A DNA stretch of 64,000 bases from Dicaeum eximium (taxonomy: Eukaryota > Chordata > Aves > Passeriformes > Dicaeidae): positions 959,382 through 1,023,381 of the forward strand of contig VWZP01008598.1 of assembly GCA_013396995.1 (NCBI GenBank). Reading direction: 5' to 3'. The translations under genes and the position numbers were made by a program. Positions 38,561-51,808 of this stretch are shown one piece after another (position 1 is the first letter of the stretch; every line of letters begins with the position of its first letter). Under the pieces are notes generated by a model. That model was not told the DNA's origin, searched no databases, and saw only the letters and a list, made by a program, of their open reading frames with translations.

Positions 38561-41469
38561 GATGAATGAGGACTCAGCGAAAAAAAATCCAACCAAAACA
38601 CAACCAAACCATTTGAAGGCAGCTGTTGGCAGGCACTAGGTAAAACCCTTCTAGGGGCTTGAGTGCCCTGGGAATCCCTCTGCCGAGCCCTGCCACCTGG
38701 GCTGGTCTACCACGTCCCTGAGACCCTGAATTGGCTCCTCGGAAAAACTGCTGCCAGTCGAAATAAACGTTCACTGCTGTACAGAAGTGACATGAGAAAA
38801 CATGGATTCAAAGAGAGGCAGAAACATGCCTTTTGCCTTTCCTATTCCAGTCGAGCTCTCAATGTTGTTATTTCCGTTTTACGTTTTGAACAGGTATCTG
38901 TCCAAAGGCTCTAAGAGCCTTTTAAAATCTAGGATATTTTATGCCCAAACTGGAATACTGGAGACCTATATTTATGATGTGTGATTTGAAACTTAGCATA
39001 CTTTCTTTTGTGTCAGGGATTTTCAAGTCCTTTCCTGGCCTTTTCTTTAACATGAGGCACAGTGCACTTCTCTGATCAGGAAAGGTGGTTAGCAAAAAGG
39101 TAAAAATACATTAATTTACTGTTTATTATATAATTTGTTGCTGCCATTATTAAAAGTACACCTTAACATCAAGCCCTGGTACTGGGAGGATGAAAATAGC
39201 AATTTTCATTTCAGCAGCAAAAGGAAATTTTTCAATAACACAATATTTCTGTAGGCAGTCATAGCCAGGCAGGCAGGAGCAACAATGAAGACACAAAGTT
39301 TGCCTTTCTTTCTCACAGAGTTCCGTCCAATTCTTTCCTGTCTAATGGGGTGTTTTATTTGGTTTGGTTTTTTTTTTTTTTTGTGCATTTGATAAACAAA
39401 TACTTTTTATGACAACAAGGAAAATGCATAATCTTTTCAGAAAGGTGTGCAGCCCTTCACAAAGTGGTTCAGCACTCTTTAAAAACTGGAAATGTTACAA
39501 TATACTGTCGTTCTTGGGTGCCCAAGGGAAAGAGATTTTTATTATTGTTGGTCACAGGACTGCCAAATGTTATCTCATAAATCCGTGTCTTTCACAATGG
39601 ATGAGGTAAGAAATAACCTTTTTTTTCATTGTGGTTGGTTTAGGTGGTAATGTCTATGGCAATGAGATAGAGCTACATTGTTTTTGTGGTAATTTGAATA
39701 CCAAAGAGAGACATTTTACACCACAGAAGTTGTTCACTGAATGCAAAATATGGTCCCCACAGCTCTCCCATAAAAATACATTGTGGGAAAACAAACAATA
39801 TGAATAATAATGGTTTTCTCTCTTGTTGTAAGGGCTTCACATTGCTTAAAAACATTTATCTTGGTTTTCAGATATGTAATTGTCTTGGTCCAGGACAGTA
39901 ACATTGAGAAGATAGCGTGTAACTGATGGGGATATCTTCAAGTAGGAAATCATGATTTTGGGGAATTCCCTTTTAAGGAAAACATTACTTTGTGGATTGA
40001 CTGTTGGAAAAACAAAAGTGAGTTTGCACCTTTGAAAACTACTGCAAAACTGGCACAGGCTTAATGAGGAAGCAAGATGCAAGCCAATGGGTTTTATGTG
40101 AGGTTAACGTCCCATTTTTCTGAGTTGTGAATAGCAGTGTGGGGGGGTGTCTCTTTTCATACACCAATTCACAGGCTGTGGAATATTCTGCAAAATTGTG
40201 TTCATTTTGAGAAATAAAGCAAATGCAAATGGGTCCCCGAGATGTGAAAAAGACTGTGTTCTGTGTACAAAATAATAAATCCAAACTTTTTTCATTCCTG
40301 TAGTGATCAGCTGCTCCTCTTCAAATGCAAAGGCTTCATTAAATATGTCATTGAACTTTAAAAAACTGAACTCGACAAGTAAATTTCAGGATTCTGTAGA
40401 TTGTATTTATTTGATTCAGATATGGAAGATACAATTTTGTGACTGCTTTTTGTGAAATTAATAAAAAGCTTTGCAAAATCAAAAGTAGGACGCTACCTGC
40501 CATAACTCAACCCCCAACTCTGTCCGTCTTGTCTTCAGATACAGAAACAAAAACCACTCACCTTACTTAGAAAATCTACTAACTGGGGTTGCCTCCAGGT
40601 TGGTTCCCAACCAGCCTAGCCAGTTTCTGTCTCTGCTTGCCAGTGAGACACAGGAAGACTATTTTGTTTTTGTATTTCTTCTAATGCAAGCAGACGTGAC
40701 TCACTAGGTGAATTTGCACACAGCATTAGCTCCAGCATGAAATGTGGTGGCATAACTGCACTTGTAGTCTGCTGACTTGCTCCTGCATGGAAACTCCAAT
40801 CCCTCCTGGGTTTGTAGGGCACATGGTGCATCTCCAGACAGAATCATGCTTGCTCAGTCAGTCCAAAGTATGCAGCATCCTTTGGAGCTGCTGTGCAAGT
40901 GTGACAGATGTTTGTGTACCAAGCAGTGTCTTGCTGAAACAACAGTTTTTTACACCGAGTGAAGTCCCAAATTCCTGCTCCTGTCTACAGTCTAACTCTT
41001 GCAAGATAGGAGGCTGAGGATGCTCATTGAGGAATAATGAGCACAGCATCCTCCTTCAAACCCATCCTAAAATTTCAGATTTGTAATAATGCCTACCAAC
41101 ATCTTGACCACTCTTTGACTCCTGCTTGTCATGTTGACCAGAAGTGTCTCTTGTCCTTGTACTGTGCTGCCTCTTGGACACCTGCTGCCCCTTACATTGG
41201 ATGATCTCTTTGTAAATGCTGCCATTTTGCTTTGTTCTCTAGCACAAGAAACAGCAGTAATACAAATGCTAAGAGCAATGTGAGGCATCAGGTGTCACAT
41301 CTGTCTTGTCCGTCGACACTGTCCTTTGGGGCCATACCAAGTCAGTAGGGTCATTTGCCTGAATAAATGTTTCCAGAGTCAGGCCTGTATTTATGGCACT
41401 TTTCTGTTCTCAGAGGAGGAGGGCTGTCATGAAACAACCCTTGCAAACTAACAAGCAGCACAGTAACCA
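38561..41469. other. upstream flank, no gene recognised
   Basis: The plus strand becomes T/G-rich to the right of the CpG island. The segment contains a 15-base T run (39368-39382) after a GGTTTGGTTT motif. There are isolated plus-strand donor-like sites, including GAG|GTAAGA at 39606. No coding frame of interest is present. It could be part of a divergent noncoding transcript, but nothing here proves that. Confidence 0.6.
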
Positions 41470-41884
41470 GCTAGAGGGATGAAGCACCTCTCCTGCAAGG
41501 AAAAGCTGAGAGAATTGGTTTTTTTCAGCCTGGAGAAGAGAAGGCTTTATGGTCAGCCTTCAGTACCTGAAAGGAACCTGCAAGAAGATGGACTTTTCAC
41601 TGGAGCATGTAGTGATAGGACAAGGGGGAATGGCTTCAAAATGACAGTAGGTTTAGATTAGATATATTGAAAAAATTATTTACTGTGAGGATTAGTGAGG
41701 TACTGGAACAGGCTGCCCAGGGAAGTTGTGGCTGCCCCATCCCTGAAAGTGTTCAAAGCCTGATTGGATGGGGTTCTGAGCAACCCAGTCTAGTGGAAGA
41801 TGTCCCTGCTCATGGCAAGCAGTTTGAAACTAGATGATCTTTAAAAGCCTCATCTAACCCAGGCCATTCTATTATTCTATCCTA
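41470..41884 (+). mobile_element. CR1 3'-end fragment
   Basis: The order of conserved CR1 blocks is clear: CAGCCTGGAGAAGAGAAGGC, then GGTACTGGAACAGGCTGCCC, GGCTGCCCCATCCCTGAAAG, CTAGTGGAAGATGTCCCTGC and AACTAGATGATCTTTAAAAG, ending CATTCTATTATTCTATCC. It is 5'-truncated and carries several indels; no open ORF2 remains. Plus orientation. Confidence 0.93.
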
Positions 41885-44800
41885 TCGTTACTGTTGCATC
41901 ATGACTGTTTCTTTGGCTGCCACCTACAAGATTATTCTTCAGATATGCAAACGAAGCAAGATAAAATGTTCACCTCTTGGCCCCCTTTTAAGTTTTCCCA
42001 TTTGCTTTTTTTTTAGAAAGTGCTCTGCAGCAATAAGAAAGAGCCACATTCACCAGCAAGTGAATGCTGTAAAAGTTATGAACACAGGCTTCTATTGAAC
42101 AATTGCTACAGGAAAAATACAGCATCTCTTGTTTTGTAGTGTGTTTACTGTATCGTCCTGGTATACATCCATTACTTCAATTATCTAAAGAAAGAGGCTT
42201 TGATAGATTATGACCCAATGATGTGATCCTTGTGAGAGGCACACACATGCACTTATTGTTTAAGGTAGAAAATGGTTGCTTTGTGCAGTTACAGTGGTGT
42301 AGCAGGGAATATAGCTCAGTAGAAGCAGGAAGGCAGCCTAACCCTTAGCCCCACACTCACATGAACAATGATTACTTCCTTAAGTGAGGTGAGATACAAC
42401 CTTCGTGGCAGTTTCCTTCATCCATGTGAATGACCGACATCTTGGGAGACATAGGAAAATTCCAGTAGTGTTTAGCTTTTTGAAAAATGCACCATCTAAT
42501 GCTTTGTTTGTACAAGATTCACAGATGCAAGCTGGTGAGCTGACAGATTGAAAAATACATTTCCTGTGCCAGGGAATCAGAGCCTTGAGCAAAGGCCCTT
42601 CTTGCCCTTCCACCCCTCCGCTTGCAGGCAGTAGCAGCAACTGCTGGTATGACCAGGAGCAAGGCGATCGTGTGCACCACGTGTCCTGTAATTCCAGTTC
42701 TCCGTTTGATTATTTGTTAATAAGTAAACCCCACTGGGGTTGGGCAGGTCTTGGTAGGTCCTTACAAGGCTTTCCCTATAGCCAGATGTGTAATTGTTAA
42801 TGAGCAGTGCTGCACGGCCGTTGTGTCTGAGCAGGGCACAAAGGGGCTGCTCAGGCTGCCACTGCTGCGAGAGCGAGGCCTTTGGGCAGCTGGGCTCACT
42901 GCCTATTCACATTAGCAAGTGCTTCCTAACCCACAATAAGGTACTGCTGTCATACTTTGCATATTAGATTAGGGGAAAAAAAATACTTGCAATGCAATGT
43001 GACATTTTATTGCCTTTTTTTTTTTTCATTTCAGGAAAGGAGTTATGCTTTCCCAAAGAAAAGTGTTTTTTTCTTAAAATGAATTAATAAGCTAAAAATT
43101 AATTTCCTGCATAAACGCTAGACAATGTTTGTTTTTTTTTTCATTCCAGAAGGAAAATATTAGAGAATAAAAAAAACCCACAGAATTAATTAAAACATCA
43201 ATTCTGTATGTACAGTAGTCAGCTCTTTATTCTCTTTACTTATTATCAGGACATTGTTTCTATAAAAAGTAAATGAATGACAAGTTCTGATGGGAAACAA
43301 GTACTGTGTACCCTGTGCCACTGTGGCCCCAGCAGTTTGGCTTTGTGTTTTGCAGTTGTCCCCTTTTGATTAAAGGACATCTACATCAGCCTAGGACCAT
43401 TGAATCAGGCTTTGTCTTTGCACATACTATAGCAGCAGTACACGTAGTACTTGACATTAGACTTGAGGTAGCAGTATACACATCAAAGCCTTGGGTACAA
43501 ATGCTGAACAGCTGAAGCCAAGTGTTGCAGATTGTGCCACTTACTGGCATTTTAGTCACTTTGTTACTTTGTTCTGTTTCCTTTACCTGTAAAAATGTGA
43601 CTGTAGCTTCTGTTATAGCGACTGGCATGCCTACAATCTGGACTCTTCACCGAATTAATACCAAAGCGATGAGTCTCTCCCTTTGTGCCTCAAGTTATAC
43701 CAGCCTGGACTCTGCTCCCTCTGGGTAGGTAGGTTCTGAGTCCACCAGTGCTTTTACCCTTGTGCCACTGCTCTTACTCAGCACATGGCTCCCAGACCTG
43801 CCCTTGGAGCCTGAACCTGGCACTTAAATGAATTTCTTAAGCAAAATTAATTGCTTGGCATGACCTTTAGGAGCAAAGGATTTCACACAGAGGAGGACTT
43901 GTACTGCCATTCCTGTCTAATCTACCACACAAACACGTGTAATTTGTCCAAGGCAGTCAGACCATCCTTCCTGGTTTTTCTGACTAGCTGCTCTGTATGA
44001 ATAAAATTACTGGTGTCTCGGCACCAGAGGATCAACCCTACAAAACCACCTGAAAGTCACTTTTCAGACATTCAGTTGCAAATTTCAATTTCAGGTTTTC
44101 CTTATGCATGTGATCTCTAGGTTCCAGCCTAAACCCAGCCATTGAACCCCTCGGCTAGAATCAATGAATAGAACTTTTATAGTTCACTGTTTAGTTTTGT
44201 CTCCTGCTTTTGTCAGAGAAGGACTTATTTGTCCCTGTCTTTTGGGTTTTGCTGATAGTTAACTTAGTGGCAGTCATTAAGCTGAACACACCTATGCATA
44301 TAGCTCCAGTTAATCCAGTAGAGCTACTCACTTGTCTTTTGCAACAAAAGGTGATATGAAATACTTCCCAGTAAGTAAAAAGCAAACTTTTTTTTATTTT
44401 TTACTTAAACCATTTGTGACAGTTGGCATCTGGTTACACATAGGTCTGACTGAATGCTACTGCCATTGGTGATAGTGGGAATTTTGCAATTTAAGGGTTA
44501 TTCAATCTTGAACAGTCAAAGCTCTCTATTAACAGAAGAAAAATCTCAAAACTGTATTTTGTAAGAAAACCACAAACTGCTAAAATATGAATATAACAGT
44601 ATAGAAATACTCAAAATTCATTATGGTTCAATACATGTTGTGGTAATTATGATTTTGGGTTTTCTGAATTTCCTAGCAGCACTCCTGCTAGGTTCTTCTT
44701 CCCAAGAGAAACATCACTTTCTCAAAGAGAGATTTTGTAAACATATCTCTCTAAGCTGTGTTCTGTTCAGGGACAAAGCTGGTGTTTTCTATTCTGTTCC

Positions 44801-44898
44801 CATAACATGGGACATACAGGTTTTCTCTAACCAGTGGTAAGAGGGAGCTGGTCTTGGTTACCAGCTCATGAATTTAGTATGATATGAGGCATTCTTCT
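41885..44898. other. intergenic, no gene recognised
   Basis: This is mixed T-rich sequence with several T or A runs around 43.0-43.2 kb. A GC-richer patch lies near 42.80-42.89 kb. A possible LTR-end-like spot lies at 44000-44040 (AATAAA followed by a CTGGTG/CACCAG hairpin). No reading frame over 86 codons and no splice-supported exon were seen. Confidence 0.55.
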
Positions 44899-45116
44899 TG
44901 TAGGCATGGAGAAGAAAGCATGTACTAAGAATTGCACCAAAGCTTTGTAAAGAAGCATTGCAGGCTGCATTGTAAGAGGCATTAAGCCTCAGGCCTGGAA
45001 CATGGAGCCAAACATGAATAAACTATCTTAAGCCTTCTAATACATGGAGTCAAAGTCCTATGAACAGGGGAGACAACCACCACAACTGGTAACCCCTCGT
45101 GCAGAGATCAACAACA
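44899..45116 (+). mobile_element. endogenous retrovirus LTR (ERVK-like), decayed
   Basis: The segment starts TGTAGGCATGG and ends ATCAACAACA (TG...CA). Internally it has GCATTAAGCCTCAGGCCTGG, then ATGAATAAACTATC with an AATAAA signal and a U5-like tail containing CAACTGGTAACCCCTCGTGC. Two bases after the CA end is TGGTGCCTGAAATGTGG, which resembles a lysine-tRNA-type primer binding site. LTR, AATAAA position and binding site together fit the 5' LTR of an avian class II endogenous retrovirus. No gag reading frame follows, so only the LTR and a short leader survive. Confidence 0.65.
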
Positions 45117-45118
45117 AA

Positions 45119-45136
45119 TGGTGCCTGAAATGTGGA
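45119..45136 (+). mobile_element. primer-binding-site-like sequence
   Basis: TGGTGCCTGAAATGTGGA lies two bases after the CA end of the LTR. Class II retroviruses commonly use a site beginning TGGCGCCC; this copy is similar but diverged. Its position is the main support. Confidence 0.5.
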
Positions 45137-45983
45137 AGAACCAACAATACCACGTAGTTAAATTATCAATGCATAATGTGGAAAAAAACCCTAGAAACAC
45201 AGAACAAGGAAAATGATGCAACTTAATTCAGATTACTTCTTTGTATTTATAGTCTGAATTGCAATATTCTGAACTTCTGTTTTATATAAGGAGAAAAGTA
45301 CTTAGTGATTTCGCTGTGATGACTGAGCAATACTAGAAATAGAGCGCAGTTCTGAAAGAATCAGTTACATAGACATTTGGGATTCATAATGTGCGATAAT
45401 GGTCTTTTTGATGATGAATACACTATATAAGCCAAGAATATTTCAAGAGCTTGTTTCAAAGTAGATCCATTAGCATAACCCAAAGCGTATCCTTAGTCTT
45501 CCAGATAAGGAAAGTTCTTGTGTTGTTGTAGTAACAGAAAGTGAGAGCGTTACAGAGTTTTTGAAGTTGTGTGCTTGTTACAGAGCAAGACTTCAGACAC
45601 ACTCCTTACAGTGTGTAAATTTTAATGCAAAACACATAATCTGCATGGAAGTGTGGAAAAATAAGGGTTGGGGTTACTTGCATAATATAATAAATATAGT
45701 TTTTGAAACAACTTCTGGGTCATGAGCTCATTAAGTGTCCTTCTTGGATAAACTGGCAGCATGGATTCTTCCTACACAGGATGTTTCTAAACTCCTTGCC
45801 AACACTTTTTTTTTTCCCCTTCACAGACCAATGTAATGTCCAAAGTCCTGTAAAAACCATGGTAAAAAAAACTGTGGTCAAATATATGGGAAGCTTGGTT
45901 TTACATTGGTAGCACTTTTTAATAGTTAATCGTTTGCTCATGGAGTGCATGGGAACACCTCTGTTATATAATATACTAAATAA
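45137..45983. other. intergenic, possible remnant of ERV leader
   Basis: No retroviral gene can be recognised after the primer-binding-like site. The sequence quickly becomes ordinary AT-rich intergenic DNA. Confidence 0.5.
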
Positions 45984-46066
45984 TAGATAGATACATAGAT
46001 GATAGATAAATAGACAGATAGATAGATAGACAGACAGACAGATAGATAGATAGATGATAGACAGAC
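45984..46066. repeat. GATA/GACA tetranucleotide microsatellite
   Basis: About 83 bases of interrupted TAGA and CAGA units (for example GATAGATAGACAGACAGACA). The mix of GATA and GACA indicates an imperfect, probably polymorphic array. Confidence 0.95.
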
Positions 46067-49000
46067 CGGAAATGCTTAGATGTATGACTTCATGTTCTAT
46101 GACTTTAGTAGTATTTGTAATGGCAATGCCTGTCTTCAGATACTACTCACTTTCACCAAAGATACTGTGATAGAAATAGTCTTTTGGACTGACAGTTATG
46201 TGCCAGTTCCTGTGTGTTCTTTATTTCCTTGAAATGCCTAGCTGGAAAATTGAATGTTATTGAAAGAGGGTTCAGTTGTGTAGGAAGCAAATACTTGTCC
46301 ACATTACCTTTCTTTAAAAAGTGTTTTGGCTACTTTATTGCAGAAAGAATGTGGTATTGTTCTACCTGTAGTGTATTATTAAGCAATTTGTGCAGTTACT
46401 GTTGAGTTGGCTAGCTGGTTCAGAAACTCAGTGTATTTCATTCCAGTTTGTGAGCCAGTGATCGCCCATTTTATATAAATTTATTTCTTGGTGTTTTTTC
46501 TACTTTATTGTATTTATCTCAACTATTTAAAATGTCTGCAAATGTCCCCATGGTAATGAAATTCACTTGGCAGCACTATATAGTTATATGAATCATTACA
46601 AGACAGTAAATAAATTATTTAAGGCATAACTAAATACCAAATAGAAGTCAATAGGTTTTGTAACAGGAGAAAGAGTTTATAATGAAGATACCTCAGCACT
46701 ATTACTATTTTTTCCTGGAAACCCCTACTTCTTGAAAAAGTTGGTTTGGATAGACTTGAAAGTTTGGTCGTGATGTTTTGGGGGATGTCCCCCAAAAGAA
46801 AGCCTTTTCCCACAGATGAGTGCATAACCACATAACTCTATTGTGCCTGAGTCCAGACAGCAAAGCTGGCTGGTGGAACCTGTATGAAAGAATGGGGATC
46901 ACTTAATTTTGGGCTCATGTATCTATTAGTGCTATGGTCTCTCCATAGTAGACAAAAGAAGTATTCCTTTAGAAAGGCTCTTATCTTGAGCCTTTAACTT
47001 TGACAGAAAGCAGGCTAAAGCAGTATTTATGGTCTGTCAAAAGATGTAGTACATGTGCATGAACTTCCAATGAATAAACAAGTCTGTTTTTTGTAATGGC
47101 ATGTAATGGAATAAGATGGCTGAATACTTGCACAGCATTTTTTGCAAGAGAACTGTATTCAATTTTCTTGGGATACAACTGGCAAAGCAGCCTTTTTCAC
47201 AGTATTCATAATTACCACAGCTATGAAAAAATTGTCCATTCAACTCAATGTCATAGATGGACCATTAGTTACTGTTGTCTTCTTGAATAAATGCAGTTGC
47301 AAAAGTGACAGGGTTTTAATATAGGATGTCTTAATCCTTTGTGATAGCTACATGGCTTCTTCTTTGAATGCAGAGGAAGACTGTGCAGTCAAGTGTATTT
47401 TAATTCCATATCTAAAGTTCAGCAAATGGAAGAGAGAACATTGAAAGCCTTAAATAAACCACAATGTGATAAATCATAACAAACCATAAAATTAAAACAT
47501 CCAGTTTATTTAGAGAATGCTCTCAAAGAATGGAATACATCGGTCTTGAACCAAAGTGTACATTTATGTATACTGTTGTTAATTCACAGTTTATTTATAA
47601 AATGATTCCATTTTTGATAACATCTGTATCTGGCAAGGTGCCTAACCTGGGGCACAATGGGCAGAAGTTATAAAGTTAGCATCCTCCTTCCTCTTGATGT
47701 ACAAGCAAAGAAGCTGGAAGGAATCACAGTGTTACTCTGCTGACTGAACTCAGGCAGCAGCATCTGCTGGGTCTTACTAACTTCCACTCGTCGGAGAAAA
47801 CACAGAACTGCTCTAAAATGGAGGCAACAGGAAATCTTGGTGGGAGGGTCTCAGAACAGCCAAACAAGGCAAGGTAGGTACAACACTGTAGACCTGTTGT
47901 GGTATGGAATCAACACTGACTTCAGTCATGGTACAAACTAGACAAAATCACACAAAGTGAGAAAAATAAATCAGAAATTATCTAACTCCAGCTGTTTACA
48001 CAAAGCACAAAGCTCATGGCTATTATAATTCCGCTTTTCTCTCTGGTTACTTGACTGGGAAGCTACTAAAGCATAATTTCTATTTGAGCAAATTTTTGAA
48101 AGAGCAGTGAGTACTTTTGAATAATGCACCTATTAGGTAAAGTACTGATCTGTATGGAAACAAAGCTCCTAAAACACATCTTTGTGTACAGAAATTCCAC
48201 TTGCTGTACATCACTGAAAAATTTACTATGGCAGAAAAACTAAATCTGATTGGCCATAAAATGTTTTTTCTTTAATAATCATGACCTAAATTATATTTTT
48301 AATGTTGGAAAATATAACATAGTGTTCATTTTATCTGCTGGATTTTACTGCTTCCTGCCTGATTAGTAAGGAATTCAGAATATTTTGGCCAACAAGAAGT
48401 GTGTCCACACTAGGGAATTTCTTGCTCTCTTTTCAAGAAACACAGCTACATTACTGCTATTAATGCAGGGTTTCTCACCACCATTTATCTAATGCTGTCT
48501 GGCCTCTGTCATTTTTCTATATCCCTCTTATCTGTTCCACAGCAGGCCTCTATCCTGCAATTAATTCCACTTGGTACAGAGGTTGGCAGTGCTTGCTCTG
48601 GGGTCCAAGCCATAACAAATACCTGTAGTAAACACAGATGAGATAGCAGTACCTGTGCGGGCAAATACTAAGGCAGCAACTTTCTCACATTGCCTGGAGA
48701 TGAGACTGAACTCCTTCAGACACAGTTACACAGAGTCACCATTCCCCCCGCAGCATGTGAGCCTTTGGAGCAGGCACCATACGCTTCCAGGCCAACAGGG
48801 ACCCTGTCCTTGGTAGGGCAAGTAATTACAAACAAGAAGATGAGACCTGGCTGGCCTGCTTTCCAATGCCTGCTCTCATTTTCTCTCAGCTTGAGCTCTC
48901 CACCCTCACTTGCCTGTTTGGTTTTTTTTAGTGTTTTTTGTTTTGGGTTTTTTTTTTTTTTAATAAGAAAAATACATTAGCAAATGGAAGTGTGTTTTTA

Positions 49001-51494
49001 AGACTTTTGTCCTCAGCAAACTGGCTTTCATTGAGCATTACATGAATCTCTGGTAAATAAATTAGAAGATAAATAGCATTAAACTCATAAAACAATTGCT
49101 GTATTTTGCTGATGGTTGGCATCTCTGCAGTACAGCTGTTTCTCCCAGCCTCCTGGGAGTAGAAAAAGGGACAATAGTGAGCTATACAGTGTGACTGACA
49201 TCTCTTCTGCACCACCAATCTAAAGGCATATACACATATATTTACCAATACTCACCATCAAATCAGAGTAATTTCTATAGGTTTGGTGGCATCTTGAAAG
49301 GTTTTCTGTCACCCAATGAGGAGCCAGCAGATGATCAATGCAGGAGGTTACACAGGGTGGTCTTAACAAACTCTTTTGCCTGTGCAATCCGTCACGGGTC
49401 AGACAATGCCTTTGTATCTCTCAGAACACATCTCTTTTCTTAGCATCTATTCTAGCAGGTGCAGCTCTGCGTGTTAGCCACCCCAAACAGCCAGCTGTGC
49501 TTGCAGTGAAACATTACAATCTGCAGCCATCAGAAGAGAGGAGCCGTCTCCAAAGGCTGTAAGTAAAAGGGGAAAAATGTAGTGGCTTTTGGACTTCTGC
49601 CCAAACAGATAAACTTTGACTGCTGTTGTGCCTTTGCTTTCTTAAGAAGCCCCAAGTGCTATTTCTGATCAGAGAAGAAAGAAGTCTGCTGCCATGACCC
49701 TCATCAGGGTCAGCTGTTTCAAGCTGGAGTTCACACTCCAGCATTGCCAGGACAGTGTTGCTCAACTCTAAGTGCAATCCCCCCTGCTGTATTCCACATA
49801 GATCCACTGATTCCTTTTGTGGGTCCTTCATGTTTCCACCTCCTCTGCTGATTTATGAAAGTTTTTCATTAGTTCCCTGTTCCCCAGTGCCTGTGTCCAG
49901 TGAGGAGTGCTCTGCATTAAAGTAGATGTTGAAAACGCAGGAGGGAACAGGAAGGTTTTAAGTAACTGGGTAATGGGTAATTCAGTTAGTCTTCCAGAGA
50001 CTAAGAGACAAGAAGACTTACTCTAAGGAGAAGTCACTCCTCAGGAAATCCTTATGGATCATTGTTCCTATGGAACAGGAAAACAAGCCTCTCATAATAG
50101 AAAACATCTTCCCATCAGCAGCATTAGAAAATGATAGAGCAACCAAGCTCTGGTAGAATGAGTCATCACTCAGCAATTTTTCTTCAGTGCTTTCCCACTG
50201 ATTGCTAGCAAAGGTCATGGGTTACTAAGCCAGAGTCTGGAGGCTGTAAGATGGGAAGGGCCACCAGGAAGCCTGATGCTGACAAAGATGTTTACTTCTA
50301 AATTTCAGTCAGGCTCAGAATGAAGAGTATCGAGGTAAAATCCATCTTCTTTCATCTAAATTCAAGATTTGTGTTTTAGCGAATCTGAGAGAAGTATTGT
50401 GGTTGCTATGGATAAGATATATGTAGGGTCCAAAACTCAGAATTCATTCTCTTAGTAGACAGAGAGCAAAGAAGACTGGAGAAATTAAAAGGGTGTAGTG
50501 CTGTCACATCCCCTGCTGAGACATCCAGTGCAGGTTTAGCTCCAGACTATGATACAGAAAGTGTCTTTGACTGCAGTGTTCCTCTGCCTGTTATTATAGA
50601 AGTCACTCGCCTCTGAAAGGTCTTCAATCCATCATTCAGCTCCTTCTCCATTCCTTATTTGTACTGCCCAAGTAATTTACTGCCTATAAATCTGTGATAG
50701 GAGGAGGAATTACATTCAAAAAAGGAAAATCATTGCTTTCTGCTTCATTTATCTTAAAACTAAATCCGTAACGAGGTGTCACATTCCCTTCCTTCCTGCA
50801 CATGTAGGCTTGTCTAAAATAGCCGCCCTCCCCTAACTTTCAGTTATCTCTGGTGTAGCACCATTGCCTGTAGCAACACTGAGAACAGTTAAGATAAGAC
50901 ATCAGTGTTTTATCAGTGTTTGGTCTAATCTTAATGCAAGTCTGGGTGCTGGAATAATAATAAAAATACCAACACCTTAAGGGACCTCTCCTGCCCTAAA
51001 GCTATTATTTCTATCAACAGTGCAGCCACAGGAAAAATCCCAACAGTGGAAGACCTGGAGGAAGGACCCAGGTTTTAGGGTTACATTGGGGAAGCAGGTA
51101 TAAGGAGAGGTAAAAAACTGGAGCCAGATTTCATGTCCACTGTATTCTCATGTTTCTGCAATATCACTGTGAAAAATGAGAGAAAAGTGCTTCAGTAGTG
51201 TTGATTAACTATTAGTGACCTTCTGAGCTCTACAAAATTTAAGGCCTTCATGGAGGTCTCTGGCTCTTTTTTTTTCAAGACTGCAGGGAGATTGTTTAAT
51301 TTTTGCATTTCATGGTGGTTTGGTCCCCTGTGATTTCCCTCTGCAAGGGTAAAGCGACAGGCTGTGCTTGGGTAGAGCTTCTATCCTGAGAATGTCCAGA
51401 CATACCCTATTCCCCTAATGAGATTATTTTTGCTCTGTCTTCAGGGTATTTTAGGTCTTCACAGAAATTAGGTTTTAGCTGCATACCTTACATG
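46067..51494. other. intergenic, no gene recognised
   Basis: T-rich plus strand with small T runs (for example 48948-48961 within a GTTTT-rich patch). No exon, RNA gene or named repeat could be supported. Confidence 0.55.
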
Positions 51495-51510
51495 TATATA
51501 TATATATATA
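51495..51510. repeat. (TA)8 dinucleotide repeat
   Basis: Eight uninterrupted TA units after CATG. Short but pure. Confidence 0.85.
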
Positions 51511-51805
51511 AAGACTGATGTTGGTTGCTTACAGTACTGCTCAAAGTATGTCAAAAATATGTAATGTATGATAAACAGAAAGATGTGCTTGGGGTTTCAG
51601 CCATCTTTCTTGTAAGTGAGGTATTTTAAGACTTCAGCGAAATGCACGTCTTACATTAGAAAAGCTTAGCAGGCTCAGAATATGTATATCCCCATTTCCC
51701 TTCGGCCTTTGAAGCTGCCTTACTACCAAAGCTGAGTAAAGTATCTTTACTGAGTCAGTGTAAACAGCTCCTATTCAGCTCTCAGCCCTGCAATCACATA
51801 CTGGC

Positions 51806-51808
<3 letters not shown>

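Noticed and set aside
37725..38562. Plus-strand frames of 187 and 272 codons in the CpG island, one starting at ATG 37725
   Set aside because: Ala/Pro/Arg-rich translations expected from GC-rich DNA without stops. The ATG is the complement of the minus-strand CCATGG, and the adjacent splice donor supports the minus strand.
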